Shown: positions 18,412 through 27,332, counted from the stretch's first letter. The stretch is DNA of 64,000 nt from Hyphomicrobiales bacterium (GCA_900473415.1 UCLR01000032.1:260990-324989), one strand, 5' to 3'. Made by a program: numbers and translations. The notes: generated by a model from the sequence alone, not told the origin.

Positions 18412-20211
18412 ATGCGCCAGAGCGTATTCAGACGGTTTTCCGCCCCCCGAATGTCGCTTTTCGAGAAGTATTTCGTCGCGCTCTTCGCTGCGGTCGTCCT
18501 GCCGCTGCTGATCGCGGGCGGCAGCGAGGCATGGCTGAGCTATCGTGACCGGCGCGCCGGGCTGAACAGCCTTCTGGACGCGGAGGCGCGGGGCGCCGCG
18601 TCCAAGATCCAGGATTTCATGGAGGGAATTCGCGACCAGCTCGGATGGACGGTGCAACTGGCCTGGTCGGAAGAGCCCAACGACAAGCGCAGGCTCGACG
18701 CCTTCCTCCTGCTGCGTCAGGTGCCGGCGGTCCTCAGCCTCACCCTCGTCGACGGCGCCGGCAAGGAACGCCTGTTCGTTTCGCGCATCGGCCTGAACCG
18801 GGCCGAGAGCGGCGAGGACTATTCGACGAGCCCGGCCGTGCTCGGCGCCAGGGAGGAGCGCGCCTGGTTCGGGGCGGTCACGTTCCAGCGTGGCTCCGAG
18901 CCGTTCATGACCATCGCCGTCTCGGGCAACCGCGCAGCCGCCGGCGTCGCCGTCGCGGAGGTCAATCTCAAATTCATCTGGGACGTCATTTCGGCGATCA
19001 AGGTCGGCCGCACCGGAGAGGCCTTCGTGCTCGACCGCCAGGGTCGCCTCATCGCCCATCCCGATATCAGCCTGGTGCTGCGGGCCGACGACACCGCGAC
19101 CAAACCGCTCCAGGACCTGCGGGCGGCGATTCTCACGCGCCCCGGTGAAGCGGTCGCCGGTCGTGACGTCACCGGAAGCACGGTCCTCGCGGCTATGGCG
19201 CCGATCCCCGGTGTCGGGTGGAGCGTCATCGTCAAGCAGCCTGTCACGGAAGCCTTCGGTCCGATCTATGAAGCCATATGGCGCACGGTGGGCATGCTCG
19301 TCGCCGGTGCCGCGCTCGCAGCGGCGCTCGCCTATTGGCTCACCCAGCGCATGGTCCGGCCCATCCGCGTCCTGGAAGACGGGGTCGCCCGAATCGGAGC
19401 CGGGCAGTTCGACCACCGGATCGAGATCGCGACCGGCGATGAATTCGAGCGGCTGGCCGGCCGCTTCAACGAAATGGCGGGCGAACTGGCGCTGTCGCAG
19501 GAACGCTCCGAGCGCATCGGCCGGCTCAAGCGCTTTCTCGCACCGCAGGTGGCCGAACTCATCGACCGCAGGGGCGACGAGCACATGCTCGACGGCAGGC
19601 GCGTCGAGGCGGTGGTGGTGTTCTGCGACCTGCGCGGCTTCACCGCCTTTTCGACCCGTGCCGAGCCCGAAGCGGTCATTCATCTGCTCGGCGAGTACTA
19701 CGATGCCCTGGAAAGGGCGGCGAACGCGCATGGCGGGACGCTGACGAACTTTACCGGCGACGGCGCGATGGTTCTTGTCAACGCTCCCGTCGCCAACCCC
19801 GATCCGGCGCTGAGCGCCGCCGAAATGGCCCGCGACATGCAAGTCGGCGTACAGGCGTTGCTGGCCGGCCAGCGCGCGCAGACCCACCAGCTCGGCTTCG
19901 GCGTCGGCCTCGCGATGGGACCTGCCACTGTCGGGCGGATCGGCTCGGAAGGCCGCCTCGACTACACGGCGATCGGCAACGTCGTAAACCTCGCCGCGCG
20001 CCTTTGCGCGAGCGCAGCCGATGGCGAGATCCTCATCGATCACAACGCCGCGCGCGCGATCGGCGCACGCTTGCCCCTCGTGGAACTGGAGGCGCTCGTC
20101 CTGAAAGGGTTCGATGAGCCGGTGTCGGTCTTCGCGATGAGGCTTATTGCAGCAAATTCCGACAGCTTGTCCCCCGACTCTTCACAACGGCCCACAGCTG
20201 GCCAATCATGA
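18412..20211 (+). CDS. Membrane adenylate/guanylate cyclase with extracytoplasmic sensor and HAMP domain
   Basis: A 599-residue sensor cyclase. A first transmembrane helix (about 18-40) leads to a ~250-residue periplasmic Cache-like domain. A second helix (about 285-310) follows, then a HAMP linker (VRPIRVLEDGVARIGAGQF) and a class III cyclase domain (about 395-560). Metal-binding aspartates are D406 (VVFCDLRGF) and D450 (FTGDGAM). It makes cAMP or cGMP in response to a periplasmic cue. It directly follows a lone substrate-binding protein gene, suggesting a paired ligand receptor. ATG 18412 is used; ATG 18451 is a less likely alternative. Confidence 0.92.
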   Translation: MRQSVFRRFSAPRMSLFEKYFVALFAAVVLPLLIAGGSEAWLSYRDRRAGLNSLLDAEARGAASKIQDFMEGIRDQLGWTVQLAWSEEPNDKRRLDAFLLLRQVPAVLSLTLVDGAGKERLFVSRIGLNRAESGEDYSTSPAVLGAREERAWFGAVTFQRGSEPFMTIAVSGNRAAAGVAVAEVNLKFIWDVISAIKVGRTGEAFVLDRQGRLIAHPDISLVLRADDTATKPLQDLRAAILTRPGEAVAGRDVTGSTVLAAMAPIPGVGWSVIVKQPVTEAFGPIYEAIWRTVGMLVAGAALAAALAYWLTQRMVRPIRVLEDGVARIGAGQFDHRIEIATGDEFERLAGRFNEMAGELALSQERSERIGRLKRFLAPQVAELIDRRGDEHMLDGRRVEAVVVFCDLRGFTAFSTRAEPEAVIHLLGEYYDALERAANAHGGTLTNFTGDGAMVLVNAPVANPDPALSAAEMARDMQVGVQALLAGQRAQTHQLGFGVGLAMGPATVGRIGSEGRLDYTAIGNVVNLAARLCASAADGEILIDHNAARAIGARLPLVELEALVLKGFDEPVSVFAMRLIAANSDSLSPDSSQRPTAGQS

Positions 20212-20289
20212 GGCCGGGTGGGCGGCTCCGACGTGAGAGGAATGCAATACCATCGAAATAGCGGCGGCACACGGCGGCGTTCCAGAAGC

Positions 20290-20307
20290 CGGTAATCGTA
20301 ATGTCAT
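20290..20307 (+). promoter_or_regulatory. Candidate PHO box upstream of alkaline phosphatase
   Basis: CGGTAAT, four bases, ATGTCAT (20290-20307) matches the rhizobial/enteric PhoB repeat CTGTCAT-N4-CTGTCAT at 11 of 14 positions. It lies about 60 bases upstream of the alkaline phosphatase ATG. A possible -10 (TACCTA, 20314-20319) follows. Phosphate-starvation control by PhoB would suit the gene. Confidence 0.5.
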
Positions 20308-20367
20308 TTGCGCTACCTAAGCGTCTCGCCTTGAACCCTTCACCTCATGCGACGGCGGAGACATCAT

Positions 20368-22116
20368 ATGCAGGCGCGATATTTGTTGACCATGGCGGTG
20401 GCCGCCACGTTCGTCACCGGCCTGCCCGCGACAGCGCAGACCATCTACCCGATCGACCGGGCCGAGATCCTCGAGGGATCGCGCTTCGACTTCAAGGTCG
20501 AGTTCCCGAACGCGCCGACCTCGGCGGATGTGAACGTCACCATCAACGGCAAAGCCCCGGCCGAGATCTTCGGCAAGGCGACCAACTTCATCCAGAGCGA
20601 GGAAGGCCAGAAGCACTCGGCGCTATGGCTGCGCGGCGCCTCGCTGCCGGCCGGCCGCTACGTCGTCGAGGCGACGCAAGGGGCGAACAAGTCGGCGGTT
20701 AACTGGGAGGTCTTCCCGGCTGCCGAGCGCCGCGCCAAGAACGTCATCCTCTTCATCGGCGACGGCATGACAGTCGCCAACCGCACCGCCGCCCGCATCC
20801 TCTCCAAAGGCTGGAAGGAAGGCAAATATGCCGGCGAGCTCGCCATGGACGACATGTCCAACATGGCGCTGATCTCGACCTCGGGCACCGACTCGATCGT
20901 CACCGACAGCGCCAACGCGGCAAGCGCCTACACGACCGGCCACAAGTCCTGCGTGAACGCGCTCGGCGTCTACTGCGCCAGGAACGCGCTGACGCTCGAC
21001 CACCCGAAGGTCGAGACGATCGCAGAGCTTGCCAAACGCCGCACCGGCATGTCGGTTGGCGTCGTCACCAATTCCGAGATCGAGGACGCGACGCCGGCCT
21101 CGATGGTCTCCCATACCCGCCGCCGCTCGGACTTCAACGACATCGTCGATATGTTCTACGCGGTGAAGCCGGACGTGATCATGGGCGGCGGCTCGCCGAA
21201 CTTCCTGAGCAAGGTCACCCCCGGCTCGAAGCGCACGGACGAGCAGGACTTCATCGCCAAGTTCAAGGAGGCCGGCTACACGCTCGCCACCACCAAGACC
21301 GAGATGAACGCCGCCGTCGCCGGAGGCTCCAAGAAGCTGCTCGGCCTCTACAACACCGGCAACATCGACGGCGCCTTCGACCTGCGTCTGGCGAAGAAGG
21401 GCACGATCTCGAAGTTCCCGGACCAGCCGGACGTGGTCGAGCAGACCAAGGCCGCCATCGACATGCTGAAAGACAATCCGGAGGGCTTCCTCCTGATGGT
21501 CGAATCGGCCCGCATCGACAAGTACAGCCACTCGCTTGACTGGGAGCGCTCGGTTTTCGACACGATCATGCTCGATAACGCGGTCAAGGCCGCGAAGGAC
21601 TTCGCCGGCGACCGCAACGACACGCTGATCATCGTCGTGCCGGACCACTCGCACCCGATGTCGATCATCGGCACCTATGACGACAGCCGCCCGGGCCAAC
21701 TCCTGCGCGACAAGCTCGGCGTCTACAACGAGTCACTGCCGCCGAACTACGGCCCGCTCGACGCCGAGGGCTATCCGACCGACGTGAACACCTCGCGCCG
21801 CCTCGCCATCGCCTACGGCTCCTATCCCGACACTTGCGACACCGGCCGCCCCTTCATGGATGGCGAGCGCGTGCCCGCCGTGAAGGGCCCCGACGGCAAG
21901 ACCAATATCGCCAACGACAAGGATTGCGCGGGCCCGCTCGCGGCGCGCAAGGCCGGCAACCTGCCCTTCGACGCCAATAGCGGTGTCCACGCCGCCGACG
22001 ACGTCATCCTGACGGCAATGGGCCCGGGCGCGGAGAAGTTCCGCGGCCACAAGCCGAACACCTTCGTCTTCCGCGTCATGGCGGAGTCGCTGGCGCTCGG
22101 CGGCAAGCAAGACTAG
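20368..22116 (+). CDS. Periplasmic alkaline phosphatase (PhoA/PF00245 family)
   Basis: A 582-residue secreted phosphomonoesterase. It has a signal peptide (MQARYLLTMAVAATFVTG, cleaved near ATAQT) and then a ~95-residue N-terminal domain before the catalytic core. The core has FIGDGM (D132, metal) and VTDSANAASAYTTGHKS with the nucleophile S181. Later metal motifs include ESARIDKYSHSLD and VVPDHSHPM. ATG 20368 is preceded by GGAG and gives a clean signal peptide; an ATG 21 bases earlier only adds arginines. The zinc- and magnesium-dependent reaction releases inorganic phosphate from organic esters. A candidate PHO box lies upstream. Confidence 0.93.
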   Translation: MQARYLLTMAVAATFVTGLPATAQTIYPIDRAEILEGSRFDFKVEFPNAPTSADVNVTINGKAPAEIFGKATNFIQSEEGQKHSALWLRGASLPAGRYVVEATQGANKSAVNWEVFPAAERRAKNVILFIGDGMTVANRTAARILSKGWKEGKYAGELAMDDMSNMALISTSGTDSIVTDSANAASAYTTGHKSCVNALGVYCARNALTLDHPKVETIAELAKRRTGMSVGVVTNSEIEDATPASMVSHTRRRSDFNDIVDMFYAVKPDVIMGGGSPNFLSKVTPGSKRTDEQDFIAKFKEAGYTLATTKTEMNAAVAGGSKKLLGLYNTGNIDGAFDLRLAKKGTISKFPDQPDVVEQTKAAIDMLKDNPEGFLLMVESARIDKYSHSLDWERSVFDTIMLDNAVKAAKDFAGDRNDTLIIVVPDHSHPMSIIGTYDDSRPGQLLRDKLGVYNESLPPNYGPLDAEGYPTDVNTSRRLAIAYGSYPDTCDTGRPFMDGERVPAVKGPDGKTNIANDKDCAGPLAARKAGNLPFDANSGVHAADDVILTAMGPGAEKFRGHKPNTFVFRVMAESLALGGKQD

Positions 22117-22177
22117 CAAGCAGGGCCGGCGAGCGAGCCGGACCAGCCATGCAAACGGGGGAGGAAGGAGCGATGGC

Positions 22178-22642
22178 ATGACTGCGCACCTCTTCCCCTT
22201 TTTCTCCCGCCGCGCGCTCCTGCAGGGGCTCGCAGTGTCGCCTTGGGCGGCGCTCCCCGCTTTCGCGGCCGAGCCCGCATCGATCGCCTTCGACGGGCTC
22301 TACAAATCCTTCGGCGTCCTCGGCTTCGAGTTCTCCGACCGGGTCACAGCGCTGCGCGGCCAGGAGGTCCGGATCACCGGCTACATGGCGCCGCCGCTGA
22401 AGCCGGAGAGCCGCTTCTTCGTGTTGACCCGCGAGCCGCTGGCGATCTGCCCCTTCTGCCAGTCGGACGCCGACTGGCCGGTCGATATCGTCGTGATCTT
22501 CATGAAGGAGGAGACGCCGCTGGTCTCGGCCGGCCGCAAGGTCGCCGTCACCGGGCGGCTCGAGATCGGTTCCGTCACCGATCCGGAGACCGGCTTCGTC
22601 AGTCAGATCAGGCTCGTCGATGCGACCTTCCGCGTTGCCTGA
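22178..22642 (+). CDS. Secreted CPFC-motif protein (DUF3299-like), accessory of an ABC system
   Basis: A 154-residue exported protein with a Tat-like signal (FSRRALLQGLAVSPW, then AFAAEP). The mature part is a small beta-rich domain (FSDRVTALRGQEVRITGYMAPPL, kept short here) with a CPFC motif in LAICPFCQSDADWPVD, which could bind metal or be redox active. It resembles DUF3299 proteins, often next to LolCDE/MacB-like ABC genes. It overlaps the downstream ATPase gene by 23 bases, so the three genes at 22178-24646 form one unit. The function is unknown. Confidence 0.8.
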   Translation: MTAHLFPFFSRRALLQGLAVSPWAALPAFAAEPASIAFDGLYKSFGVLGFEFSDRVTALRGQEVRITGYMAPPLKPESRFFVLTREPLAICPFCQSDADWPVDIVVIFMKEETPLVSAGRKVAVTGRLEIGSVTDPETGFVSQIRLVDATFRVA

Positions 22643-23354
22643 AGGTCCGGGGGGACCAGGAGGGCGGGCGCTGCATCTGAGCGGCGTGAGGCTCGATCAT
22701 CGCGGCGGCGATGGCCAGCCCTTCCGCGTGCTCGATATTCCCGAGCTTTCGATTGCCGCTGGCGAGCATATCGGGCTGCGCGGCCCCTCCGGTTCCGGCA
22801 AGACCTCGCTGCTGCACCTGATCGCCGGACTGATCGCGCCGAGCAGCGGCAGCGTGAGCTGGGACGGCCGGATCGTCTCGACCTTACCGGTAGCGGCGCG
22901 TGACCGCTGGCGGCGCGTGACGATCGGCTTCGTCTTCCAGGATTTCCACCTGATCCCCGAGCTCGACGTCGCGGCCAACATCACCTTGCCAGCGACCTTC
23001 GCCGCCTGGAGCATCGGCGCGGCCGGGCATGAGCGCGCCGCGGCGCTGGCCCGGCGGATGGGGCTTGCCGATCTGCGCCGCCGCGCGAGCGTGCTCTCGC
23101 GCGGCGAGCAACAGCGCGTCGCGATCGCGCGCGCCCTGTTCAACCGACCGGCCCTGATCCTGGCCGACGAGCCTACCGCGAGCCTCGACGCCGCCCATGC
23201 GCAAGAGGTAGCTGCACTCCTGACCGAGGTCGCGAGCGAGGTGGACGCGACGCTGATTTGTGCCTCGCACGACGCCGCGCTGCTGGCGCGGATGGGCCGC
23301 GTCATCGAGATCGGCGCACCAGCCGGCACCGCGAGCACGGAACGCGCGGCATGA
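22620..23354 (+). CDS. ABC transporter ATP-binding protein (LolD/MacB type)
   Basis: A 244-residue ATPase with Walker A GPSGSGKTS, Q-loop FVFQDFHLIPELDV, signature LSRGEQQRVAIARA (SRG replaces SGG) and Walker B LILADEPTASLD. The subfamily works with FtsX-like permeases by mechanotransmission, moving or extracting envelope lipids, lipoproteins or ligands rather than importing solutes. ATG 22620 lies within the end of the CPFC-protein gene, and its own end overlaps the permease ATG by four bases (ATGA). No ordinary LolC/LolE pair is present. Confidence 0.9.
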   Translation: MRPSALPEGPGGPGGRALHLSGVRLDHRGGDGQPFRVLDIPELSIAAGEHIGLRGPSGSGKTSLLHLIAGLIAPSSGSVSWDGRIVSTLPVAARDRWRRVTIGFVFQDFHLIPELDVAANITLPATFAAWSIGAAGHERAAALARRMGLADLRRRASVLSRGEQQRVAIARALFNRPALILADEPTASLDAAHAQEVAALLTEVASEVDATLICASHDAALLARMGRVIEIGAPAGTASTERAA

Positions 23355-24646
23355 ACCCGTTTCCGATGGTCCTGGCCGATCTGCGGGCGTTGCGCTGGAC
23401 GGCGCTCGCTATCGTCGCGCTGGTCGCGCTCGCCGTCGCCATCGGCGTCGCGATTGGCGCGCAGGAGCGGGCCATTCGACGTTCCTCCGCCGCAGCCGCC
23501 GATGATTTCGACCTGCTGATCGGCGCGCCGGGCAGCCAGACGCAGCTCGTCATGTCGACGATCTATCTTCAGCCGGACGCGCTGCCGATCCTGGATGGGC
23601 ACCTGCTCAACACGCTCGCCAAGGACGAGCGGGTGGCGCAGGTCGCCCCGATCGCCTTCGGCGACATCAGCCGCGGCTACGCCATCGTCGGCACGACCGC
23701 CGCGTTCGCCGGGCGCTGGGGCAAGCTCCAGCCGAGCGAAGGGCGGCTTTTCGCCGCCGAAGGCGAGGCCGTGCTCGGCGCCGACGTCGCGTATAAGCTG
23801 GGCGACACGATCGCGCCGTCGCATGGCGTCGCCGGCCATGCGACGCGGCCGGGTGAAGTCGACGAGGAGGAGGCCGGGCATCGGCACGAGGGCCTAGGCT
23901 ACACCGCGGTCGGCCGGCTGCCGCGCATGGGCTCACCCTGGGACCGGGCGATCCTCGTGCCGATCGAAAGCGTCTGGGAGGTTCATGGGCTGGGGAACGG
24001 CCATGCCTCGGAGGAAGCGGGGAACCCGTTCTGGGGCAAGAGATCAGAAACCGGCGAAGGCCATACCCCGGCAGAGGCCAGGATCGGCCTGCCCTTCGAG
24101 GGCCAGCGCGTGCCGGGCGTGCCGGCGATCGTGGTCAAGCCACGCAGCGTCGCCGGCGCCTATGCACTGCGGGCGCAGTACCGGCAGGGCGGCACCATGG
24201 CCTTCTTCCCGGCCGAGGTGCTGGTGACGCTCTATCGGGCGCTGGGTGACGTCCGCAACATTCTGGTCGTCGCCTCGACGCTGAACGCCGTGCTGATCCT
24301 GGCGGCCGTGATACTGCTGCTGGTCGCGGTCGCGAGCCTGCGGCAGCGGCGCTATGCCGTGCTGCGGGCGCTCGGTGCGCCGCGGGCCTATGTGATGCTG
24401 GTGATCTGGCTCGGCATGGCCCTGCTGATCGCCGCCGGCTGCCTCCTCGGTCTCAGCCTGGGGGCACTGGCGGCTCGGACGGTCTCCGGGCTGGTCGAGG
24501 CTCAGACGGGGCTCAGGCTCACCTTCGCGCTCGGGGCGCAGGAGATGCTGCAGGTGCTGCTGCTCTTCACCATCGGCAGCGTGATTTCACTGCTGCCGGC
24601 GCTCCTGTCCTATCGCTCGCCGATCGTGACAGGCCTGCGCGACTAG
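23351..24646 (+). CDS. FtsX-like ABC transporter permease
   Basis: A 431-residue permease. Helix 1 is at about residues 14-36 (LRALRWTALAIVALVALAVA, cut short). A large periplasmic MacB-like domain of about 250 residues follows, with a histidine-rich stretch (GHRHEGLGYTAVG, and NGHASEEAG further on). Three C-terminal helices form the FtsX core (RRYAVLRALGAPRAYVMLVIW). ATG 23351 overlaps the ATPase stop by four bases. The His/Glu-rich periplasmic loops hint at metal binding, which is speculation. It acts with the CPFC protein and ATPase as a three-part envelope system. Confidence 0.9.
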   Translation: MNPFPMVLADLRALRWTALAIVALVALAVAIGVAIGAQERAIRRSSAAAADDFDLLIGAPGSQTQLVMSTIYLQPDALPILDGHLLNTLAKDERVAQVAPIAFGDISRGYAIVGTTAAFAGRWGKLQPSEGRLFAAEGEAVLGADVAYKLGDTIAPSHGVAGHATRPGEVDEEEAGHRHEGLGYTAVGRLPRMGSPWDRAILVPIESVWEVHGLGNGHASEEAGNPFWGKRSETGEGHTPAEARIGLPFEGQRVPGVPAIVVKPRSVAGAYALRAQYRQGGTMAFFPAEVLVTLYRALGDVRNILVVASTLNAVLILAAVILLLVAVASLRQRRYAVLRALGAPRAYVMLVIWLGMALLIAAGCLLGLSLGALAARTVSGLVEAQTGLRLTFALGAQEMLQVLLLFTIGSVISLLPALLSYRSPIVTGLRD

Positions 24647-24715
24647 CCTCCCCTGGCGACAACCGACCGCTTTTGTCGGCGGTCATCGCGGATCTGGCCG
24701 TGGCGGCTGCTCACT

Positions 24716-24994
24716 TCATCGTGCAACCTGCTTCTTCCGATCATCCCTGACCGGCTCGGCCGATGACTTGGTCGACCGAACGAGCGTAGCAATCGCGAGC
24801 GGCGGCTTGCCCGACTTCTCAGAAATGATCTGATCCTGCTCCATGATTGTGGTCCTAGCCGGCTCATCGCCATCGAGGCCGCCGAGGAGCGAGGTGGGCA
24901 CGCGCCGATTGGAAGTCCGAGAGCCATCTTCGTAGACGACATCGAACATCGTGAATTCGGCATCGAGCGCTTTGGATTTGGTACGCTTGGCCAT
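24716..24994 (-). CDS. Small hypothetical basic protein
   Basis: A 92-residue protein starting MAKRTKSKALDAEFTMFDV at ATG 24994, with GAGG about ten bases upstream. It is rich in Lys/Arg/Ser/Thr, has no signal peptide or membrane segment, and I recognise no domain. It converges on the FtsX-like permease gene and stands alone next to the tRNA-Ser gene. The good start site and opposite strand argue that it is real, but its function is unknown. Confidence 0.6.
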   Translation of the reverse strand: MAKRTKSKALDAEFTMFDVVYEDGSRTSNRRVPTSLLGGLDGDEPARTTIMEQDQIISEKSGKPPLAIATLVRSTKSSAEPVRDDRKKQVAR

Positions 24995-25176
24995 TGCCTT
25001 TTCCTCATGCGAGTTCGTTGCGCCGTGGTGATCGGCCGCCGCCGTTCAGCTTTGTAGGAACCGGCAGCCCGTGCGCCCACCGAACTCAAGGAACATGGCC
25101 GGTGGGGCGAATGATGGGGCGACGGCTCCGGCCCTTAAGTTTTCCGATGTTAGATCAATCGGTTAAGGGCGGAGAG

Positions 25177-25266
25177 TGGCGGACAGGGAGGGATTTGAAC
25201 CCCCGATACCCTTGCAGGTATGCCGCATTTCGAGTGCGGTGCATTCAACCACTCTGCCACCTGTCC
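25177..25266 (-). tRNA. tRNA-Ser (anticodon CGA)
   Basis: A 90-base cloverleaf with the 3' CCA encoded. The acceptor stem is GGACAGG/CCTGTCC, the anticodon loop CTCGAAA holds anticodon CGA for UCG codons, and the T arm contains GGGTTCAAATCCC. The long variable arm (ATACC ... GGTAT) is typical of serine tRNAs. Confidence 0.95.
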
Positions 25267-25366
25267 GCGGTCGCTCTCGGTCGAAGCGAGGGGGTTACTA
25301 CACAAGCCGCCGCCCGGAAACAAGCTCCCGCGGTGCAGAAATCCACGGCTCGTCGCAGGCTTTCGC

Positions 25367-25395
25367 TTGACCTTCCAACCGAGCGCGACTATCGA
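25367..25395 (+). promoter_or_regulatory. Candidate sigma-70 promoter of rplU-rpmA
   Basis: TTGACC (25367-25372), 17 bases, TATCGA (25390-25395). This would give a leader of about 160 bases before rplU. The spacing is ideal, and there is no competing gene between tRNA-Ser and rplU. Confidence 0.6.
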
Positions 25396-25562
25396 GCACC
25401 GTCCGGCGTGGGGAAACCCGCGCCTGATCTCTTTTGGCCTGTGCGATTGCGTCGCAGGTCGGCAAGAGCAACCAGACCACGCAACCGACTGCCAAAAAGC
25501 CGTCCCGCGTGCGCTTCCATTCCGGAGGCCATGACAGGGCGGGGCCGAACATGGAGGACAAA

Positions 25563-26057
25563 ATGTTCGCAGTCATCAAGACCGGCGGGAAGCAGTTCCG
25601 CGTCGCCGCCAACGACAAGATCACCGTCGCCAAGATCGAGGGCAACCCGGGCGACACCGTCGCCTTCGGCAACGTCCTGCTCCTCACCGACGGCGACAAG
25701 ACCACGCTGGACACCAAGGCCCTCTCCGAGATCACCGTTGCGGCCGAGATCGTCGAGCAGGCCCGTGGCGAGAAGGTCATCGCCTTCAAGAAGCGCCGCC
25801 GCCAGAACTCCAAGCGCAAGCGCGGCTTCCGCGCCGAGCTGACCGTCATCCGCATCACCGACATCCTCACCGGCGGCAAGAAGCCGGAGATGAAGAAGGG
25901 CGATGCCGCCGCTGAGCCGGTCGCCGCGAAGGCCAAGGCCGCTCCGAAGGCCGCCAAGGCCGAGGCTGGCGAGGAAGTCGAGCAGCCCAAGAAGGCTGCG
26001 GCCAAGAAGGCCCCCGCCAAGAAGGCGGCGAAGGACGAAGGTTCGTCCGAGGCCTGA
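25563..26057 (+). CDS. rplU: 50S ribosomal protein L21
   Basis: A 164-residue protein beginning MFAVIKTGGKQFRVAANDKI, the standard L21 start, with GGAGGAC upstream of ATG 25563. The ~105-residue core includes KKRRRQNSKRKRGFRAELT, which binds 23S rRNA. A ~60-residue alanine/lysine-rich C-terminal tail with KKAAAKKAPAKKAAK repeats is an extension common in alphaproteobacteria. In-frame sequence upstream is rejected because it lacks family similarity. It is followed by rpmA, the usual pair. Confidence 0.98.
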   Translation: MFAVIKTGGKQFRVAANDKITVAKIEGNPGDTVAFGNVLLLTDGDKTTLDTKALSEITVAAEIVEQARGEKVIAFKKRRRQNSKRKRGFRAELTVIRITDILTGGKKPEMKKGDAAAEPVAAKAKAAPKAAKAEAGEEVEQPKKAAAKKAPAKKAAKDEGSSEA

Positions 26058-26224
26058 GACCGGGTTTCCCGGCGTCGATATCTGCGCCGGATCACCATTG
26101 CCGAGGCTTACCCTCGGGCTGTCACTCCTGACAGAATGGTGTTCCGGCATTTCGTATCCGAGGCGGGTGGCTTTTGCTGCCGTTTCGGGTTAGAGAGACA
26201 GCACAAGTTTTGAGGTAGGGCGTT

Positions 26225-26491
26225 ATGGCTCACAAAAAGGCAGGCGGCTCGTCGCGTAACGGCCGCGATTCTGAAAGCAAGCGGCTCGGCGTGAAGCGCT
26301 TCGGCGACCAGGCCGTCGTTTCCGGCAACATCATTATTCGTCAGCGCGGCACGAAGTGGCATGCCGGCGCAAATGTGGGCATGGGCAAAGACCATACCCT
26401 CTTTGCGACGACGAATGGCCGCGTCCGATTCACGACGAAACTCGGCCGAGCTTTCGTGAACGTAGTCCCGGCCCAAGAGGCCGCAGAGTAA
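26225..26491 (+). CDS. rpmA: 50S ribosomal protein L27
   Basis: An 88-residue protein of normal length, [20 protein letters not shown] at the N-terminus, which reaches the peptidyl transferase centre, followed by [11 protein letters not shown] and [16 protein letters not shown]. It lies 167 bases after rplU with AGGTAGGG just before the ATG. The spacer has two small hairpins (26060-26072 and 26101-26117) without T-runs. The pair ends at the terminator at 26588-26623. Confidence 0.98.
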   Translation: MAHKKAGGSSRNGRDSESKRLGVKRFGDQAVVSGNIIIRQRGTKWHAGANVGMGKDHTLFATTNGRVRFTTKLGRAFVNVVPAQEAAE

Positions 26492-26587
26492 AAGGCGGAT
26501 AGGGAAATCTCTCGATCCGCCGGTTCCATCGAACCGAACGGATCAAGGGTTAAAGGCCCGAAGAGGGTCTCCCGAAGGTCAGCGAAG

Positions 26588-26623
26588 GGGAGATGGGACC
26601 GAAGTCCCAGCTCCCTTTTTTTT
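26588..26623 (+). terminator. Intrinsic terminator of rplU-rpmA
   Basis: The stem GGGAG-A-TGGGAC pairs with GTCCCA-G-CTCCC around a CGAA loop and is followed by eight T residues. It ends 24 bases before the ATG of the next gene, so that gene needs its own promoter or readthrough. Confidence 0.9.
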
Positions 26624-26647
26624 CGTTTGCGCCGACGGAGAGACAAG

Positions 26648-27328
26648 ATGTTCCCCGAATTGACCCGCGACGATGTCTTCCGGCTCGAGACCCGGCGTCT
26701 CTGGCTGCGCTGGCCCCGCATGGCCGATTCCGCTGCCATCCTTCGCCAGGCCGGCGAGAAGGCGGTGGCGGAGATGACGGCCTCGATCCCGCATCCCTAC
26801 CCGTCCCAGGCCGTCGAGCCCTTCATCTTCGCGACGCGCAAGGGCAACGCTCTCGGCGAGCATCTGGTGCTGGCGATCACCCCGCGTTCGAAGCCGAACG
26901 AGCTGATCGGCATCGTCAGCGCGCATCCGCGGGCCTCGGGCGTGCCCTTCATCGGCTACTGGCTCGGCACCGAGCACTGGAACAAGGGCTATGCGACCGA
27001 GGCCGTGCAGGGGCTGATCGACACGCTGTTCTCGCTCGTCGAGGTGCCGGCGGTCGACGCTGACACGCGCGTCATCAACCCGGCCTCGCGGCGCGTGCTG
27101 GAGAAGTCCGGCTTCCGGTCGGAGGGCTCGTTCCTGAAGGCGCTGCCGGCCCGTGGCGGGCTCTTCCCCTGCGAACAGTTCCGGCTCGACCGCTCGACCT
27201 GGTCGGCGCTGAAGAGCTGGAGCAGCAGCGGCTGGAAGCCCCAGCCGGACATCGACGCGCCCGAGCAGGCGCTCTCCGAAGCCTCCCCGCGTCTCCAGCA
27301 GACGCAGGGCGAGCCCTGTCTGGCTTGA
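26648..27328 (+). CDS. GNAT family N-acetyltransferase (RimJ/RimL type)
   Basis: A 226-residue enzyme with the RimJ/RimL pattern: ETRRLWLRWPRMAD at the N-terminus, FIGYWLGTEHWNKGYATEAVQ as the acetyl-CoA motif (shown here in two parts, GYWLGTEHWNKGYATEA) and NPASRRVLEKSGF. ATG 26648 is preceded by GGAGAGAC. Acetyltransferases next to rplU-rpmA are common in Rhizobiales, so a ribosomal or protein alpha-amino target is plausible but unproven. The obgE gene that often follows is absent here. Confidence 0.9.
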   Translation: MFPELTRDDVFRLETRRLWLRWPRMADSAAILRQAGEKAVAEMTASIPHPYPSQAVEPFIFATRKGNALGEHLVLAITPRSKPNELIGIVSAHPRASGVPFIGYWLGTEHWNKGYATEAVQGLIDTLFSLVEVPAVDADTRVINPASRRVLEKSGFRSEGSFLKALPARGGLFPCEQFRLDRSTWSALKSWSSSGWKPQPDIDAPEQALSEASPRLQQTQGEPCLA

Positions 27329-27332
27329 AAAA

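Noticed and set aside
24994..25842. 282-codon plus-strand frame running across the tRNA-Ser and rplU
   Set aside because: It crosses a tRNA gene and overlaps L21 in another frame; its tail is Ser/Arg/Pro-rich noise.
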